Below are positions 46,515 through 57,939 of a stretch of 64,000 bases of DNA, piece after piece. The stretch is taken from positions 153,941,565 through 154,005,564 of the forward strand of contig NC_053391.1 of NCBI RefSeq assembly GCF_905171765.1, written 5' to 3'. Origin of the DNA: Bufo bufo (taxonomy: Eukaryota; Chordata; Amphibia; Anura; Bufonidae). The notes beneath the pieces are model-generated. The model saw only the letters and a program-made list of their open reading frames with translations. It searched no databases and had not been told where the DNA came from. Position numbers and translations under genes: made by a program. The first letter of the stretch is position 1, and every line of letters starts with the position of its first letter.

Positions 46515-47757
46515 ACTACTGTCTGATGGCAGGTTTTTTGTTCCCTGTTTCTGTGTTGTCCTTGCACGTGTTTTAGCATAGGGACTGCTGCTCAGTTGTG
46601 GAGTCACTGCCTAGACCCTAAAATGACCTTTTTGAGTAGGTAGGGATAGAAGTTTTAAGGCTGCACTATCCCTTTTTGTGTATGATGGTAGTCACCTTGT
46701 CCTGATACTGATGGTTTTCTATGTGAATGTGTTCAGCATTTCAGGTTTTTTTTTTTCTGCGAGGATGCGAGCAGTAGGATTCAATACATTTTTGATGTAT
46801 TTTTCATATGAGTGAAGAAAAACTGAAGAACAGCACTCAACATCTCCTAGCAACCATTAGTGAAAAAACGCATTGCATCCGGATTTTGTTTGGATGCCTT
46901 ACATTTTTACACAGGAACACGCTGTGATTTTTAATTTTTTTCTGAATATAGAGATAATCAGTAATAAACAACGCTCATGTCATGTGCACATACTTATTGA
47001 AATGAATGGGTAATGATTCAGTCTGAATCTCTTCTGATTGCAACCCGCATCACATCCGGACAGAAAACTCACTCACCAATGCAGAAATAGTCTGTCAGTG
47101 AAAGACTAACCTTGTCCCCAAGTTTTCCACCCATTTGCTGTAGTTTTTTCTGCAAACCAGTTACATTTTTGCATTTTTTTCTGTGTGGATGAAGTCAGTA
47201 TTTAATGTGTTTTTCAAATATGTGAAGAAAAAAAATAGAAAAAAAAATAACACTCAATAGCAACCATCAGTGAAAAACGCATTGCATCCAGATGCCTTCA
47301 GTTTTTCACTCAAGTCTCATTCACTTATATGGAGCTAGGGCTGCATAAAAATGCACAATATAGAACATGCTGCAATCAGCCATAATGCTGTGCAGCCAGG
47401 CAATTTGCAGATAGCCATCCCCCATGATGTCACAGCCCTATAAAACCCTCCACCCATGCACCATTGTCCTGTGAGCTGAGCATAGGGATATATGTGGCAT
47501 GCACTAGGGAAAGTGTTGCTGAAAACAAATAATAGAAGAATATTGTAGAGGGAGATTACATGGAGACTGCAAGGACAGTGCAGGGAAACTTATTCTGCGT
47601 CAGTTTTATATATTTATTCCTACATTTACTTATTCTTACATCAGCCATAAACTAAGATATGTAATTCAATACCAATAAGATAGACACCATTATTATTCTA
47701 CTGTTAGTGTGCCAATTAATACCATCCAGTCTTCATCCCTTAGGGGTGCCAGGTCTT
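46515..47757. other. No gene; scattered MITE-like pieces
   Basis: ACCATTAGTGAAAAAACGCA near 46,854 and ACCATCAGTGAAAAACGCAT near 47,263 show a partial duplication (AGTGAAAAACGCATTGCATC). Otherwise it is AT-rich. Confidence 0.35.
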
Positions 47758-48406
47758 TGTAACGGTCACGTACACACACACACACACACAGTGGGGAGGA
47801 TAGTGACCACTGTGCTCCACTCTCACCCCTGCCAGTCCCTAACTTAGGATACGTGCGGGAAGGACAGACAAGACAAATAACGAATAGTGAACGGACTAGG
47901 TCAAAACCAAGAGGACAACACAGTACAGAGGGATAAGCAAAGAATGGTCAGGAGAAGCCGGGGTCATAAATACCAGGAGAGTCGAGAAGTACCAAAGGAG
48001 TCCGCAAAAGAGTAGTCAGATGGGAGCCGAGGTCACAATACCAGGAGGGATGCGCAGTACAGGAGGAGCAGGCAAAGGATTGTCAGGGAACAGGATCAGG
48101 TGAGTAATCAGGTATCCAACAAACGCCAGGAACCTAAATTAACAGGCAACCTGTGGCCAGCAGGCTGCCTTTATTTATAGTGGGGAGTGAGGGTCATGTG
48201 ACGTGGCCAGCGTCACATGACCGACAGACTGACCAGTCGAGCACCGAGTGATCAGCTCGGCGCTCAAGGCAGACCTAGGAGCAGGGAGCCTCCCAGCTAG
48301 TAAAGCCACCCTGGGAACGAGGTCAAACATAGATCCTCGCTCCCGAAGCTAAGCAGCAGGTCTGTGGCTGATGGGAGACCAAGTGCGCCTTCGGCACCCC
48401 GTTACA
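47758..48406 (-). mobile_element. Solo LTR (Gypsy-like), 649 bp
   Basis: Begins TGTAACGG and ends CCGTTACA, with an exact 5-bp duplication GTCTT at 47753-47757 and 48407-48411. On the minus strand a TATA box (CTATAAATAAAG, about 48,170-48,181) gives the likely direction of transcription. A (CA)n run lies near 47,772-47,790. Solo LTRs arise by recombination between the two LTRs of a full element. Confidence 0.88.
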
Positions 48407-48411
48407 GTCTT

Positions 48412-49188
48412 AATGATGACCATCCTCATCTTTTGCTGGATTTACTCCTTCCAAATCATCCTTCAAAAGTCTCCATGTCCTAGAAAGGTCAGGAAGATGC
48501 AGAGAGAGGAGGAGTTGGAGTGCTGGGGTTGGATCGTTTTCCTGGCAGATACCGTCACACACAACCACCCTTATTCATAGCCCAGCACAGAATGGCATTC
48601 TGCTCGTTCTGCTAGGTCATCTCCCTGCCTCCTGCAGCATGGATTGGTTCTGTCAGCCTGGGAGCCAATCAGGGCAAGCTCCTCCCCCACTTCCGCTCAG
48701 GATCATGTGAGAACCCTTCTGCTTCCTACGTAGTGCTTTTTTCCCACTGACATGTGCACAAAAATTGCATTAGTGAATTAGTCCGAAACAAACCTAAAAA
48801 TATTTGTCTGCTGTCCAAAAAATATCAAAGTTTGGAAAAAAATGTGTTTGCTCATGCTTATTGTTAACACATACCCATTGGGTCAGGATTCAGTTCTGAT
48901 TCTATCTGTTCATAACATGCATTGCATCAAGGCAGAAAGCTTTAGGGTTATTTCACATCAGCGAGTTTTCCATCCGGATGCAATCCTTTTTTACAACATA
49001 CATCAGAAGAGTGAACCCTGACCTATTCATTTAAAATGAGATAAACACATAAGAATTGTTTTCCACTGACCATTGTCCGTTCAGGAAAAAAAAACTGCAG
49101 CATATTCTATCTTCATGCATTTTTCATGCAGGACAAATCCGTTCAAGTCAATAGGTCAGTGAAAAAATCTGACTGCAAATGCAAGGCA
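48412..49188. other. No recognised gene
   Basis: Only short frames are present. A GTTTTCCATCCGGATGCAAT stretch near 48,967 may be a MITE end. Confidence 0.35.
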
Positions 49189-49191
49189 TAA

Positions 49192-49504
49192 GGCTACATG
49201 CACATGAACATATGTGTTTTGCGGTCTGCAAATCGCGAATCCGCCCAAAAAAACAGATGCCGTCCGTATGGCATCCGTTTTTTTTTGCGGATCCATTGTA
49301 ATACTGCCTATCCTTGTCTACAAAATGGACAAGAATAGGACATGCTCTATTTTTTTTTTGCAGGGCTATGGAACGGACATACAAATAGTACACTGTGTGC
49401 TGTCAGCATTTTTTGCGGACTCATTAAAATGAATGGGTCCGCATCCTATCCGCAAAAAAAACAGAACGGACATGGAAACAAAATACGTCCGTGTGCATGT
49501 AGCC
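49192..49504. mobile_element. Harbinger-type MITE
   Basis: Ends GGCTACATGCACATGAACAT and the inverse CGTGTGCATGTAGCC, flanked by TAA on the left and TAT on the right. The arms are rich in CCGT/ACGG and GCGG like the elements at 20.7 and 26.9 kb. Confidence 0.72.
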
Positions 49505-49769
49505 TATGTTTGAAATGAAAAGCAAATCTGTAACAGATGGCGCTGTTCATTTTCATTTTGGCAATGAAATTGCCTTCAGTGATGGTGGCAAATGAAATGT
49601 CAAAAAGGTATTTGCATTTCAATTTTTGTTTTTCTATTTTCATTTTACTTTTGGCCGCTAAACAACTGGAATGTGTTTTAGATGGGAGAATTGGCACCCT
49701 TCTCACTCTCTTAAAGCCTATATTTACACTCTCACTGTCTACAGCATTTTTGCTAATATTTGGAAACCT

Positions 49770-50115
49770 TTTAAGGCCCCTTTACAGTGGCCGATTTTGC
49801 AGACGATTGTCGAAAAAGGAAGTGTTCTACTGCTGCATTTACAGTACATGCAGCAATCTCCTCCACAGTATAGGGAGGAGCGATCACTAATGATATTGCT
49901 TGTCCTCATACAGACTTGTTGTTTTCAGGCAGCAGAGGCTATTTAATCAGCATGATCTTCTAGCGGCAAATGATGATTTAGGTGCCTACACAAATGATCG
50001 AATTTACCCAACAAATGAGCATTTCACTCATTCATCAGGTAATTGGCAGCACCTTTACACCGCCAGTGTACAGTGTACTTATTTTTATTGGCCATTAGAT
50101 GGGTGCACTCTTGTC
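49770..50115. mobile_element. Palindrome-type MITE, second copy
   Basis: AAGGCCCCTTTACAGTGGCC at the left. CAGACGATTGTCGAAAAAGG and CAGCAATCTCCTCCACAGTA inside match the element at 35735-36095. The right end near CTTTACACCGCCAGTG is only loosely complementary. Confidence 0.55.
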
Positions 50116-50388
50116 TAAGTTGCTATTAAAAACAGTCTGATTGATTTCAGTGGGGTCCGTCTGGCCCTGAAAATAGTCATAAATAGGACAAGTCCTATTT
50201 TTTTTTTCTCACTGCTATTAACTGGCTGTTAAAAAAAAAATATATGAAAAACCTCATAGACTTCTTGGTTCTAAACATGAGTCATGTGAATGAGACCGTA
50301 TCATTCATAAACTTCACAGAAAGGACTTGCATGAAAGAGTCATGTGAGGCACAAACTCAACACTTTCCATCCCTCCAAGAACACTCGT

Positions 50389-50561
50389 GGGGTCATTTAT
50401 CCAACTGGTGTAAAGTAGAACTGGCTTAGTTGCCCATAGCAATCAATCAGATTCCTCATTTCATTTTCCAAAGAAGCTGTGAAAAAAGAAAGGTGGAATC
50501 TGATTGGTTTCTATGGGCAACTAAGCCAGTTCTACTTTGCACCAGTTTGATAAATGACCCC
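50389..50561. mobile_element. Palindromic MITE (GGGGTCATTTATC family)
   Basis: GGGGTCATTTATCCAACTGG and the inverse CCAGTTTGATAAATGACCCC bound near-perfect arms (AAAGTAGAACTGGCTTAGTT against AACTAAGCCAGTTCTACTTT). It abuts the surviving 5' end of the Tc1 remnant. Confidence 0.85.
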
Positions 50562-50579
50562 CCACTGTTACCACAGTCA

Positions 50580-50994
50580 ATCACAGCGATGTTAGAATCA
50601 TGCTGTAGGGAAGTTTCTCATTGGCAGGGACTGGAAAAATGGTCAGGATTGAACCAAAGATAAATAGCAGTAAACACAGAGCATTTCTTGTTGAAACCCA
50701 GTATTAATATCATAGAGATTTAAGACGAAGACAGAGGTTCACCTTCCAGCAGGACGGTGACCCTAAACATACTGCTAAAGCTACACTGGAATCGTTTCAG
50801 TGGAAATAAATGTCTTAGAATGATCTAGTCAAAGCTCAGAGCTCAGTCCAGTTGAGACTTCTTGACCTGAAGATTATTGTACACAAAAACAACACACATA
50901 ACATGAACGAGTTGGAGCAGTTTTGCCTAGAAGAATGGGCAAAAATCCCAGATATGCTAAGCTAATAGATTTATACCCCAAGAGAACTGCATTT
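50580..50994 (+). pseudogene. Tc1-like transposase fragment
   Basis: Contains the GGC-region remnant (ATCATGCTGTAGGGAAGTTT), GGACTGGAAAAATGGTCAGG, then [20 protein letters not shown] coding (50,745-50,790) with the second catalytic Asp region, and LEQFCLEEWAKIPDMLS. Internal stops, a lost NPIEN motif and indels show long decay. Confidence 0.8.
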
Positions 50995-51713
50995 GTAATT
51001 GCTAGTGTTGATCAAGCACCATAGTGCTCGAGTGCTCAGGCCGAACACATTGGGATGCTCGGGTGCTCTACCGAGCTCCTGAGTATAATGGAAGTCAATA
51101 GGAGAACCCGAGCATGAAACCAGGCACCCCCTGCTCTGAAGAGGGGAGGGTGCCTGGTTCATAGGAAAAGGTCATAAATTGATGTAAACACCACCAAAAT
51201 GGTCCGGGAACAGCATGGGGAGGATGTCTGGATGCATCTTGGACTCCCAGGTTGCTGCTGGGAACGATGTTGTCCGAGTAGCACGCCACTTTTACAGACT
51301 GACAATAATATGCACAAAACCGAAGCTAAAATCTATTTTACAGGAGAAATTGTTAGGAAACATTATTTCCTGTCTATTTACTTGTATATAAAGTGCAAGT
51401 GCTGCCAAAAATTACAAGGAAGAGACACTCCGATACAACCTGTATATCAAATAAAGGAGGGCCTCATTCACATTGTGGTACAATTGTTCATGTAGTGGGA
51501 CTCCTACACTCATAAAGCCTTTGCACTAAGTGAAAGGGCTGCCAAAAATTACAATGAATCGGTACTCCAATACACCCTTTGTTTAACATAATGGAGAGCA
51601 TCATACGCAGCCTTGAAAAAATATGATTGATGGCCTGCTGTTGACCCTTAAAAACATATAGAGCAAGGGCCTGCTGATCTGACCATCTAAAACATTATGG
51701 GCGAGGGCCTGCT

Positions 51714-51885
51714 GCCGCTTTGGTGACTCTAGATAACCTGGGGCTGATCGCACGTCCCCGTGATGGCGATGATCCATTCGGATGTCTGCCCTATCAACTT
51801 TCGATGTTATTTTTGGTGCCAACCACGGTGACCACGGCTACGGCTACCACATCCAAGCAAGGCAGCATGCTCACAAATGACCTAT
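51714..51885 (+). rRNA. 18S rRNA gene fragment (5' domain), captured and degenerate
   Basis: TTTGGTGACTCTAGATAACC, TCTGCCCTATCAACTTTCGA, GGTGACCACGG and CGGCTACCACATCCAAG are the conserved helices around nucleotides 300-480 of eukaryotic small-subunit rRNA. A piece between GGTGACCACGG and CGGCTACCACATCC is missing. It is a non-functional fragment inside the hAT element, in the same orientation as the second piece. Confidence 0.9.
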
Positions 51886-51889
51886 TAGG

Positions 51890-52105
51890 TATAATTAGGT
51901 GATGGCCTGCAGGTGAGCTGACCCTGTAAAAGATTGTAGGTGAGGGCCTGCTGGTGAGCTGGCCCTGTAAAAGATTGTAGATGAGGGCCTGCTGGTGAGC
52001 TGGCCCTCTAAAAGATTGTACATGAGGGCCTGCTGTTGAGCTGACCATTAAAAAAATTATGGAAGAGTGACTGCTGCTTAGCTGACCATTGAAAAAAATT
52101 ACAGT
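51890..52105 (+). repeat. 41-bp tandem array
   Basis: About five units contain GAGGGCCTGCTGGTGAGCTG and GCCCTGTAAAAGATTGTAGAT. Diverged units also lie at about 51,640-51,710, upstream of the first 18S piece. The array lies between the two 18S segments, where rRNA sequence would otherwise be expected. Confidence 0.85.
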
Positions 52106-52125
52106 GTCCAAAGCAGGCAGGGTCA

Positions 52126-52484
52126 CCTGAATATTTCAGCTAGGAATAATGGAATTGGACTCCGGTTCTCGTTTGTTGGTTTTTGAAACTGGGGCCATGA
52201 TTAAGAGGGAGGGCCGGGGACATCCGTATTGCGCCGCTAGTGGTAAAATTTTTAGACCGGCGCAAGACAAACCAAAACGAAGGTATTTGCCAAGAATGTT
52301 TTCATTAATCAAAAACGAAAGTCAGAGTTTCGAAGACGATCAGATACCGTCGTAGTTCTGACCATGAACGATGACGACCGGCGATCCGTCGGCGTTAATC
52401 CCATGACTTGCCGAGCTGCTTCCGGGAAACCAAAGTCTTTTGGTTCCGGGGGAAGTATGGTTTCAATGCTGACAAAATACACTG
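52126..52484 (+). rRNA. 18S rRNA gene fragment (central domain), captured and degenerate
   Basis: Begins GGTCACCTGAATATTTCAGC, TAGGAATAATGGAAT, and continues through GGCCATGATTAAGAGGGA, ATTGCGCCGCTAG, TTTGCCAAGAATGTTTTCAT, CGAAGACGATCAGATACCGT and TTCCGGGAAACCAAAGTCTT to about GTATGGTTTCAATGCTGAC. This is nucleotides roughly 870-1,160 of vertebrate 18S. By eye it is about 85-90 percent identical, with substitutions even at invariant sites, so it is not a functional gene. Apparent protein frames across it are chance. Confidence 0.93.
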
Positions 52485-53550
52485 TATCTCACAAATTTTT
52501 GAAGCGCACACGTTACACTGCAGATGTGGCCCTGGTATGGTCACTGTCAAATGCGGACACTGTCTATGGAAAAATTACATTGTATATCACAGATACATTT
52601 TTAAAGCGCACACATTACATTGCAGATGTGGCCCTGGAATGGTCATTCTCAGAAGCGGACAACGTCTACAGAAATATTACAATGTATGTCACAGAAATCT
52701 TTTTGAAGCGCACATGTTACCCTGCAGATGTTGCCCATGTAAGGTCACTGTCAGCAGCGGACACCGTCTATAGAAAAAGTACAATGTATGTCACAGAAAT
52801 TTTTTTGAAGAGCACACGTTACACTGTAGATTTAGCCCTGGTAAGGTCACTGCCAGAAGCGGACACCATCTAAGGAAAAAGTACAATGTATGTCACAGAC
52901 ATTTTTTGGAAACGCACACGTTACACTGCAGTTGTGGCCCTGGTAAGGTCACTGTCAGAAGTGGACAACGTCTACGGAAAAAGTAAACGGGATGAAACTG
53001 ATATTTTACGGATGCGCACACTTTACACAGGAGATGTGGTGCAGCTAATCTCCCTGTCCGCAGCGGACACTCTCTATTGAAAAAGTACATTGGATGTCAC
53101 AGATATTTTTTGGATGCGCACACTTTACACAGGAGATGTGGCGCAGCTAATCTCACTGTCCGCAGCAGACACCATCTATTGAAAAAGTACACTGGATGTC
53201 ACTGATATTTTACGGATGAGCACTCTTTACACAGGAGATGTGGCACAGCTAATCTCACTGTCCGCAGCGGACACCGTCTATTATAAAAGTACACTGGATG
53301 TCACTGATATTTTAGGGATGCACACACTTTAAACAGGAGATGTGGTGCGGATAATTTAACTGTCCGCAGCGAACACCGTCTACGGAAAAAGTACACTGGA
53401 TGTCACTGATATTTTAGGGATGCGCAAACTTTAAACTGGAGATGTGGCGCAGACAATTTAACTGTCCACAGCGGACACCGTCTACGAAAAAAGTACACTG
53501 GATGTCACTGATATTTTAGGGATGCACAGACTTTAAACAGGAGCAATATA
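52485..53550 (+). repeat. 102-bp tandem array
   Basis: About ten units contain GCGCACACGTTACACTGCAG, ATGTGGCCCTGGTAAGGTCA, GCGGACACCGTCTA and AAAAAGTACAATGTATGTCA. Spacing measured on GTTAC is 102 bp. Unit types drift along the array (CACGTTACACTGCAG units first, then CACTTTACACAGGAG, then CACTTTAAACAGGAG), showing local spread of variants. Long frames through it are repeat translations. Confidence 0.92.
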
Positions 53551-53589
53551 TATTTTTAGTGCATCCTGCGCTAAATACCATGTAATAGG

Positions 53590-53730
53590 CCGCTGCGGAC
53601 AGTTAAATTATTTGCACCACATCTCCTGTGTAAAGTGTGCGCATCCGTAAAATATCAGTGACATCCAGTGTACTTTTTCAATAGACGGTGTCTGCTGCGG
53701 ACAGTGAGATTAGCTGCGCCACATCTCCTC
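53590..53730 (-). repeat. Inverted units of the 102-bp array
   Basis: GCTGCGGACAGTTAAATTAT to CCACATCTCCT are reverse complements of the late array units. A direct unit resumes at about 53,735-53,835, so part of the array was flipped in place or duplicated in inverse orientation. Confidence 0.85.
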
Positions 53731-54659
53731 AGCGATCACTTTCTATGGAAAAAAGTACACTGGATGTCACTGATATTTTAGGGATGCGCACACTTTACAC
53801 AGGAGATGTGGCGAGAATAATTTAACTGTCCGCATCCGGCTACTACACTGAATTTAGCGCAGGATGCGGTAAAAATATATATTGAAGCTGTCACACACAA
53901 TAGTCCTTAAAAGGACTTTTGGGTCTCTGAAAAAACATTTTGTATGAAAATCTTCCTTTTACACTCCCTACACTGTCTGTCCCTTCCTATGCATAGCTCT
54001 CCCTAACACTGAGCAATTTAGCGCAGATTGCGCTACAAACATATATTGCTGCTGTCACACACAATAGTACTTACAAGGACTTTTGGGTCTCTGAAACGTT
54101 TTTGTTCAAAAAAATATTCAATTACACTCTCTACACTCTGTGTCCCTTTCTATGCTCAGCTCTACCTGACTATGAATGAGCCGAACATGCGTCATCAGGT
54201 GCTATATAGCACCTGATGACGCGTTCCGGCCAGCCAATCACTGTAATGCCAGTAGTCAACATGGCTACTGCCATTACAGTGAGGGCAGTACTTACCTGCA
54301 GCAGCCAAGAAATGTGCGGGGAGGAGACTTGAGCATGGCGCTCGAGCACATGCAGTACTCTGCCAAGTACCGCCATTTGCTGAGCATCGGCCGAGCATGC
54401 TTGATCATCACTAGTAATTGCAACAAAAGTTGGCTTCACAAAGTCCTGATTTTTTAGGTAGGTGAATACTTGAAAAGGAAAGTTCTCTGAAAGCCAAAAA
54501 TAATTTGCACCTTCAAAGTAATAGGTATGTTTTGTAAATGAAACAGTAACAATTCTGCCCACAATTTTTTTTTATAATACAGGTTATAATACAACAAAAC
54601 AGGAAAAACACAATAGAGTGTGAATACTTTCATGAGGCACTGTACCTCTAATGTGCAGT

Positions 54660-55895
54660 GTAATACTATTTACATTTTGAAAGAAAAAAGATGATTTTTT
54701 GCTAAAAATAAACTTTATCAAAAATGTTTATTTGTCAATTTTATATCTAGGCCATTCTTCTTGACGTTAAATTGTTGTAATGAAAATATCACTTTATAAA
54801 TGATGTAACCTGCCTATTAAACATGTTTGGTCATTACTGCCAATAAAGAAGTTAATTACATTCATTACAGTGAAAAAACAATACCTGTGGCTGTTATAAT
54901 GAAATTGAATGCTGCAGTTATATATGATACAAAGAAAGGGCAATGTAGAGCCATTAGGATCATTTGTTAGGAGTGCTGTAATAAAAATAAAGGTACTTTT
55001 CTAAAAGTTGAGTGTTATAGCTTTTTATAGCAGCAAGTGGCAGTCTATTTGCAATTAAATTACTGTACATTACATTTGTAGAAACGGAAATAGTTGTACA
55101 TTTAAGTATGTGTAAATGAAAGTTAACTGGGTGTTCATGATAGCCTTAAAATAGGGTTTTGCTTACAAAGAGTCATTTAAAGCTTCATTTGTGAAGCTCT
55201 TGGGAATAAATTGACAAATTAGATATTATCCACTAATTAGACATCTTTTATAGAAAAATAACACAATAGAGATATTATATGGATTATTCCAAAATTGCTC
55301 TATAATACAAATTTTATACAATTTAATGTTTATACACGCCTGAACATGAAAATTGCAAGGTTATGCAAATCAAGGAAGTAGCTGGTGTCGATAAGATGAC
55401 TAACATTTAAAGCACCTAGTTCCAACTTAAAGGCATGCTCGGGGGGCATAAAAGCCAGATTGAGAGCAAAAATTTTTTTAATTCCCATAAAACTTCAAAA
55501 GTCAGATCAAATCTTGTGGAATGATTGTCTGATGCCTCCTGGTTCTGGACTTGACCAGGGGCAGATTGGGAACTTAAATTGGCCCTGGAAAAATACAAAA
55601 CAGAAGTGGCCCCATGTTGCAGGCGAGTAGAAGAAGGGGCAACAACAGAAAGCAGGGCCAACACAAGCCACAAGTAGGCAGGGCAACATAAGTAGGCCAG
55701 GGCAGCAATAACATATTGAAGCACAAAATGCTGCCCCAGCAGAACCAAATACCACAGTGCAGCACACAATACCGTCCTAGCAGAATCAAATGTCACAGTG
55801 CAGTATAAAATATTGCCCTATTACCATACTGAGGACACTGATACAGTTAAGTTTAGGAGGGCCCAATCGGTTGCTGACCAGGTGCATAAGTATAA
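54660..55895. other. No recognised gene
   Basis: AT-rich spacer. A GGCCCTGG/CAGGGCAGCA-rich part at 55,540-55,770 may belong to a dispersed repeat. No motif supports coding. Confidence 0.35.
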
Positions 55896-56049
55896 TGTTT
55901 CTACTTTAATTAATGCAATTTGTACCTGGCCAGCAGTCATGAAGAAGGCTTGGGCACCCCTCTGGGCATTGGCCCACCTGGATAATTCCCTGTAGGGTCT
56001 ATGGCCAGTCAGCCAATGGATGTGACAGTTATGGCCACTTGTAACAAAC

Positions 56050-56282
56050 TGAGAGGGACAGAATGAGGGAAATAAGAGACCTTGGTTTATTACGCTGGCA
56101 GATGGCCACGTACCTAGGCCAAGATGTCAGCACTGTCCAACGTTGCATCGAATGACGACAAAATGGATTGATAGCAAGAGGTGCACAGAGGAGAACCTCT
56201 GCACAAATGAACCATCTGATGAGAAGAATGGTGCAAAGTGATTCATTCTGTCCTACAATGAAATTGGATGTCACATCCCTCA
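56050..56282 (+). pseudogene. Tc1-like transposase N-terminal fragment (paired-type HTH)
   Basis: The frame reads RMREIRDLGLLRWQMATYLG then QDVSTVQRCIE, stop, a typical first helix-turn-helix. It is followed in another frame by NGLIARGAQRRTSAQ and MNHLMRRMVQSDSF, the second HTH region. It belongs to a different Tc1 group from the others in this window. The catalytic domain is absent, and I cannot see TIRs. Confidence 0.72.
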
Positions 56283-56289
56283 TTATAAA

Positions 56290-57260
56290 TATTTTGCACT
56301 TAATTCTTACAAAACCGTAGAATCAATTACCTGACTTTGTTTCCGCGTGGAAATAATATGCCTATAATTCTCATGATGCATCTTCAGTTTAATCTCAAGC
56401 ATATGGTTATTTATATTGAAATGATACATGCACATTTACATTTTAAATGCCTTTACCATTAATATATTCTAAGTTTATCATCACCATTTCTGGATTTAAT
56501 ACCGGTTGCATCGCCTCATCTTTTTACGACTATCAAGTTGAAGGCAGTTAGTAACTTTGGCAGGGGGGAGAGCTCTTGGCATTTCACAATATTCTAATGT
56601 CTTTAGATGGACATTATAGAAGTTATTATTACTGAAGCATAAATCATGTTGCACTTTAGAACATCCAATACAAATTAATGTGAAATCAAAACACTTACTA
56701 AAAGTGTACCATTTAGCTAAGTGGCTGCTATGTTTGAGCACATTTGGGCAATTCATAAAATGGAATAACAAGAAGCAAAGACACAAATGGGGAAAGTGTG
56801 TTGTGCAACACAGTCCCGGACTGAAAGTGATTAAACATATACTGCACCTTCCTCATCTCAATTTAGAGACTTTCAAATTATCTTTGTGTTTATAAGTATG
56901 ATAGTTAATAGCAAGGCTTCCAGCAGAGAGAAGCAGCTGCAGAACCATTTTGCTACAGTTAATTAATTCTTTCCAACATGTGCCATATTAAATGTATCCA
57001 TTTTAACAACAAGTGAACCATTTCTGTGTCTACCAGCGTTCACTGCACATTCTGGCTGTAACTGCTTTAGCCTGTACCTGTCTCGACGGGAACAGATTTT
57101 AGTAGATAATAAAAAATAAAAATTAAAAATTAAAATCATACAACAGTTGTTGACAATGTGGGTTATTTATAATGGGTGTTAACATGTGAAAGAGGCATTC
57201 ATAATAAACTGAAGTAAATTTAAAAATGGATTTATTGTTTTGATACTTGTTTCATACATA
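56290..57260. other. No recognised gene or repeat
   Basis: AT-rich sequence without TIRs, arrays or coding motifs. Confidence 0.35.
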
Positions 57261-57264
57261 TCAA

Positions 57265-57660
57265 TAGTGCTGAGTGAATAAAAGTCCACAAAGTGGACTT
57301 CAATCCGAATTTCAGGATAAATTTCATTTGCCGCAAAGCCAAATTTCCTTGTGCTTTGTGCTAGCAAATCGATTTTACCAGAAATAGTATTAAAAAAAAT
57401 ATATACTTACCTCATCCATTTGTTCACAACGGGCCGGCCGCCGCCATCTTGCTTGAAGATCTTGCATGAAATCCTGTTTGCGGTGACGTATGATGTCACC
57501 ACACTGAAGTCATCACGGGTCGCGCAAGATTTTGCGACAGATCTTCAAGCAAGTTGGCTGTGGCCCGCCCACCCGAATGGATTTGGCTATTTCAGGTAAA
57601 ATTGATTCGCTACCACTAAGCACAAGGATATTCGGCTTTGTGGCAAATTGAATTTATTTA
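57265..57660. mobile_element. hAT-like MITE, relative of 40916-41472
   Basis: Starts TAGTGCTGAGTGAATAAAAG. Imperfect arms (GCAAGATTTTGCGACAGATC against GATCTTGCATGAAATCCTGT-like sequence) and ATACTTACCTCATCCATTTG are shared with the 40.9-kb element. The right end is not well defined. Confidence 0.5.
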
Positions 57661-57939
57661 ATGTTAATTTTTTGAATTTTTATTTTACACTCTGTTATTT
57701 ATATCAGATGTTGCAATTATGTATGAATGCAGCATCTGAGGGGTTTTAATTGACGGGGAGTGACACATCGGAACACAAAGGATCCGACAACGACTGAAAA
57801 TACTTAAAGTGCTTTGCAAAACCCTTGCCGCCACTCTGGTTCTCTCGGCCATGATCTTGTAACCTGGCTTCAGTGGTGAGATTGCATTGAAAACACATGA
57901 CCACTGCAGCTAAATCACTGGTGTCTTAGCTACAGGTCC

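Larger units (their letters stand above)
51003..54413. mobile_element. hAT-type non-autonomous element carrying 18S rDNA pieces
   Basis: Ends TAGTGTTGATCAAGC and the inverse of GCTTGATCATCACTA are flanked by an exact 8-bp duplication GTAATTGC (50995-51002 and 54414-54421), diagnostic of hAT. The interior lacks a transposase. It contains two segments of 18S rRNA gene, a 41-bp array, a 102-bp array with an inverted part, a 165-bp duplication (about 53,855 and 54,015) and a terminal hairpin region (GCACCTGATGACGCGTTCCG). The exact duplication and the Tc1 it splits fix both ends. Confidence 0.92.
50562..54652 (+). mobile_element. Decayed Tc1-like element split by a 3.4-kb hAT element
   Basis: Segment 50,562-50,994 is transposase coding sequence. 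The downstream part resumes at 54,422 and ends CATGAGGCACTG at 54652, followed by TA. The two parts join exactly when the hAT element and one copy of the duplication GTAATTGC are removed. The 5' half of the element is missing. The terminus is related to that of the element at 7106-10020. Confidence 0.87.

Noticed and set aside
51714..52484. A functional 18S rRNA gene or rDNA unit
   Set aside because: Only two degenerate pieces are present, with a large gap, no spacers, and changes at invariant sites. Both lie within a transposon bounded by an 8-bp duplication.
52149..53090. Protein-coding genes suggested by long open frames
   Set aside because: The frames run over 18S-derived sequence and the 102-bp array; their periodic peptide repeats are a by-product of the array.
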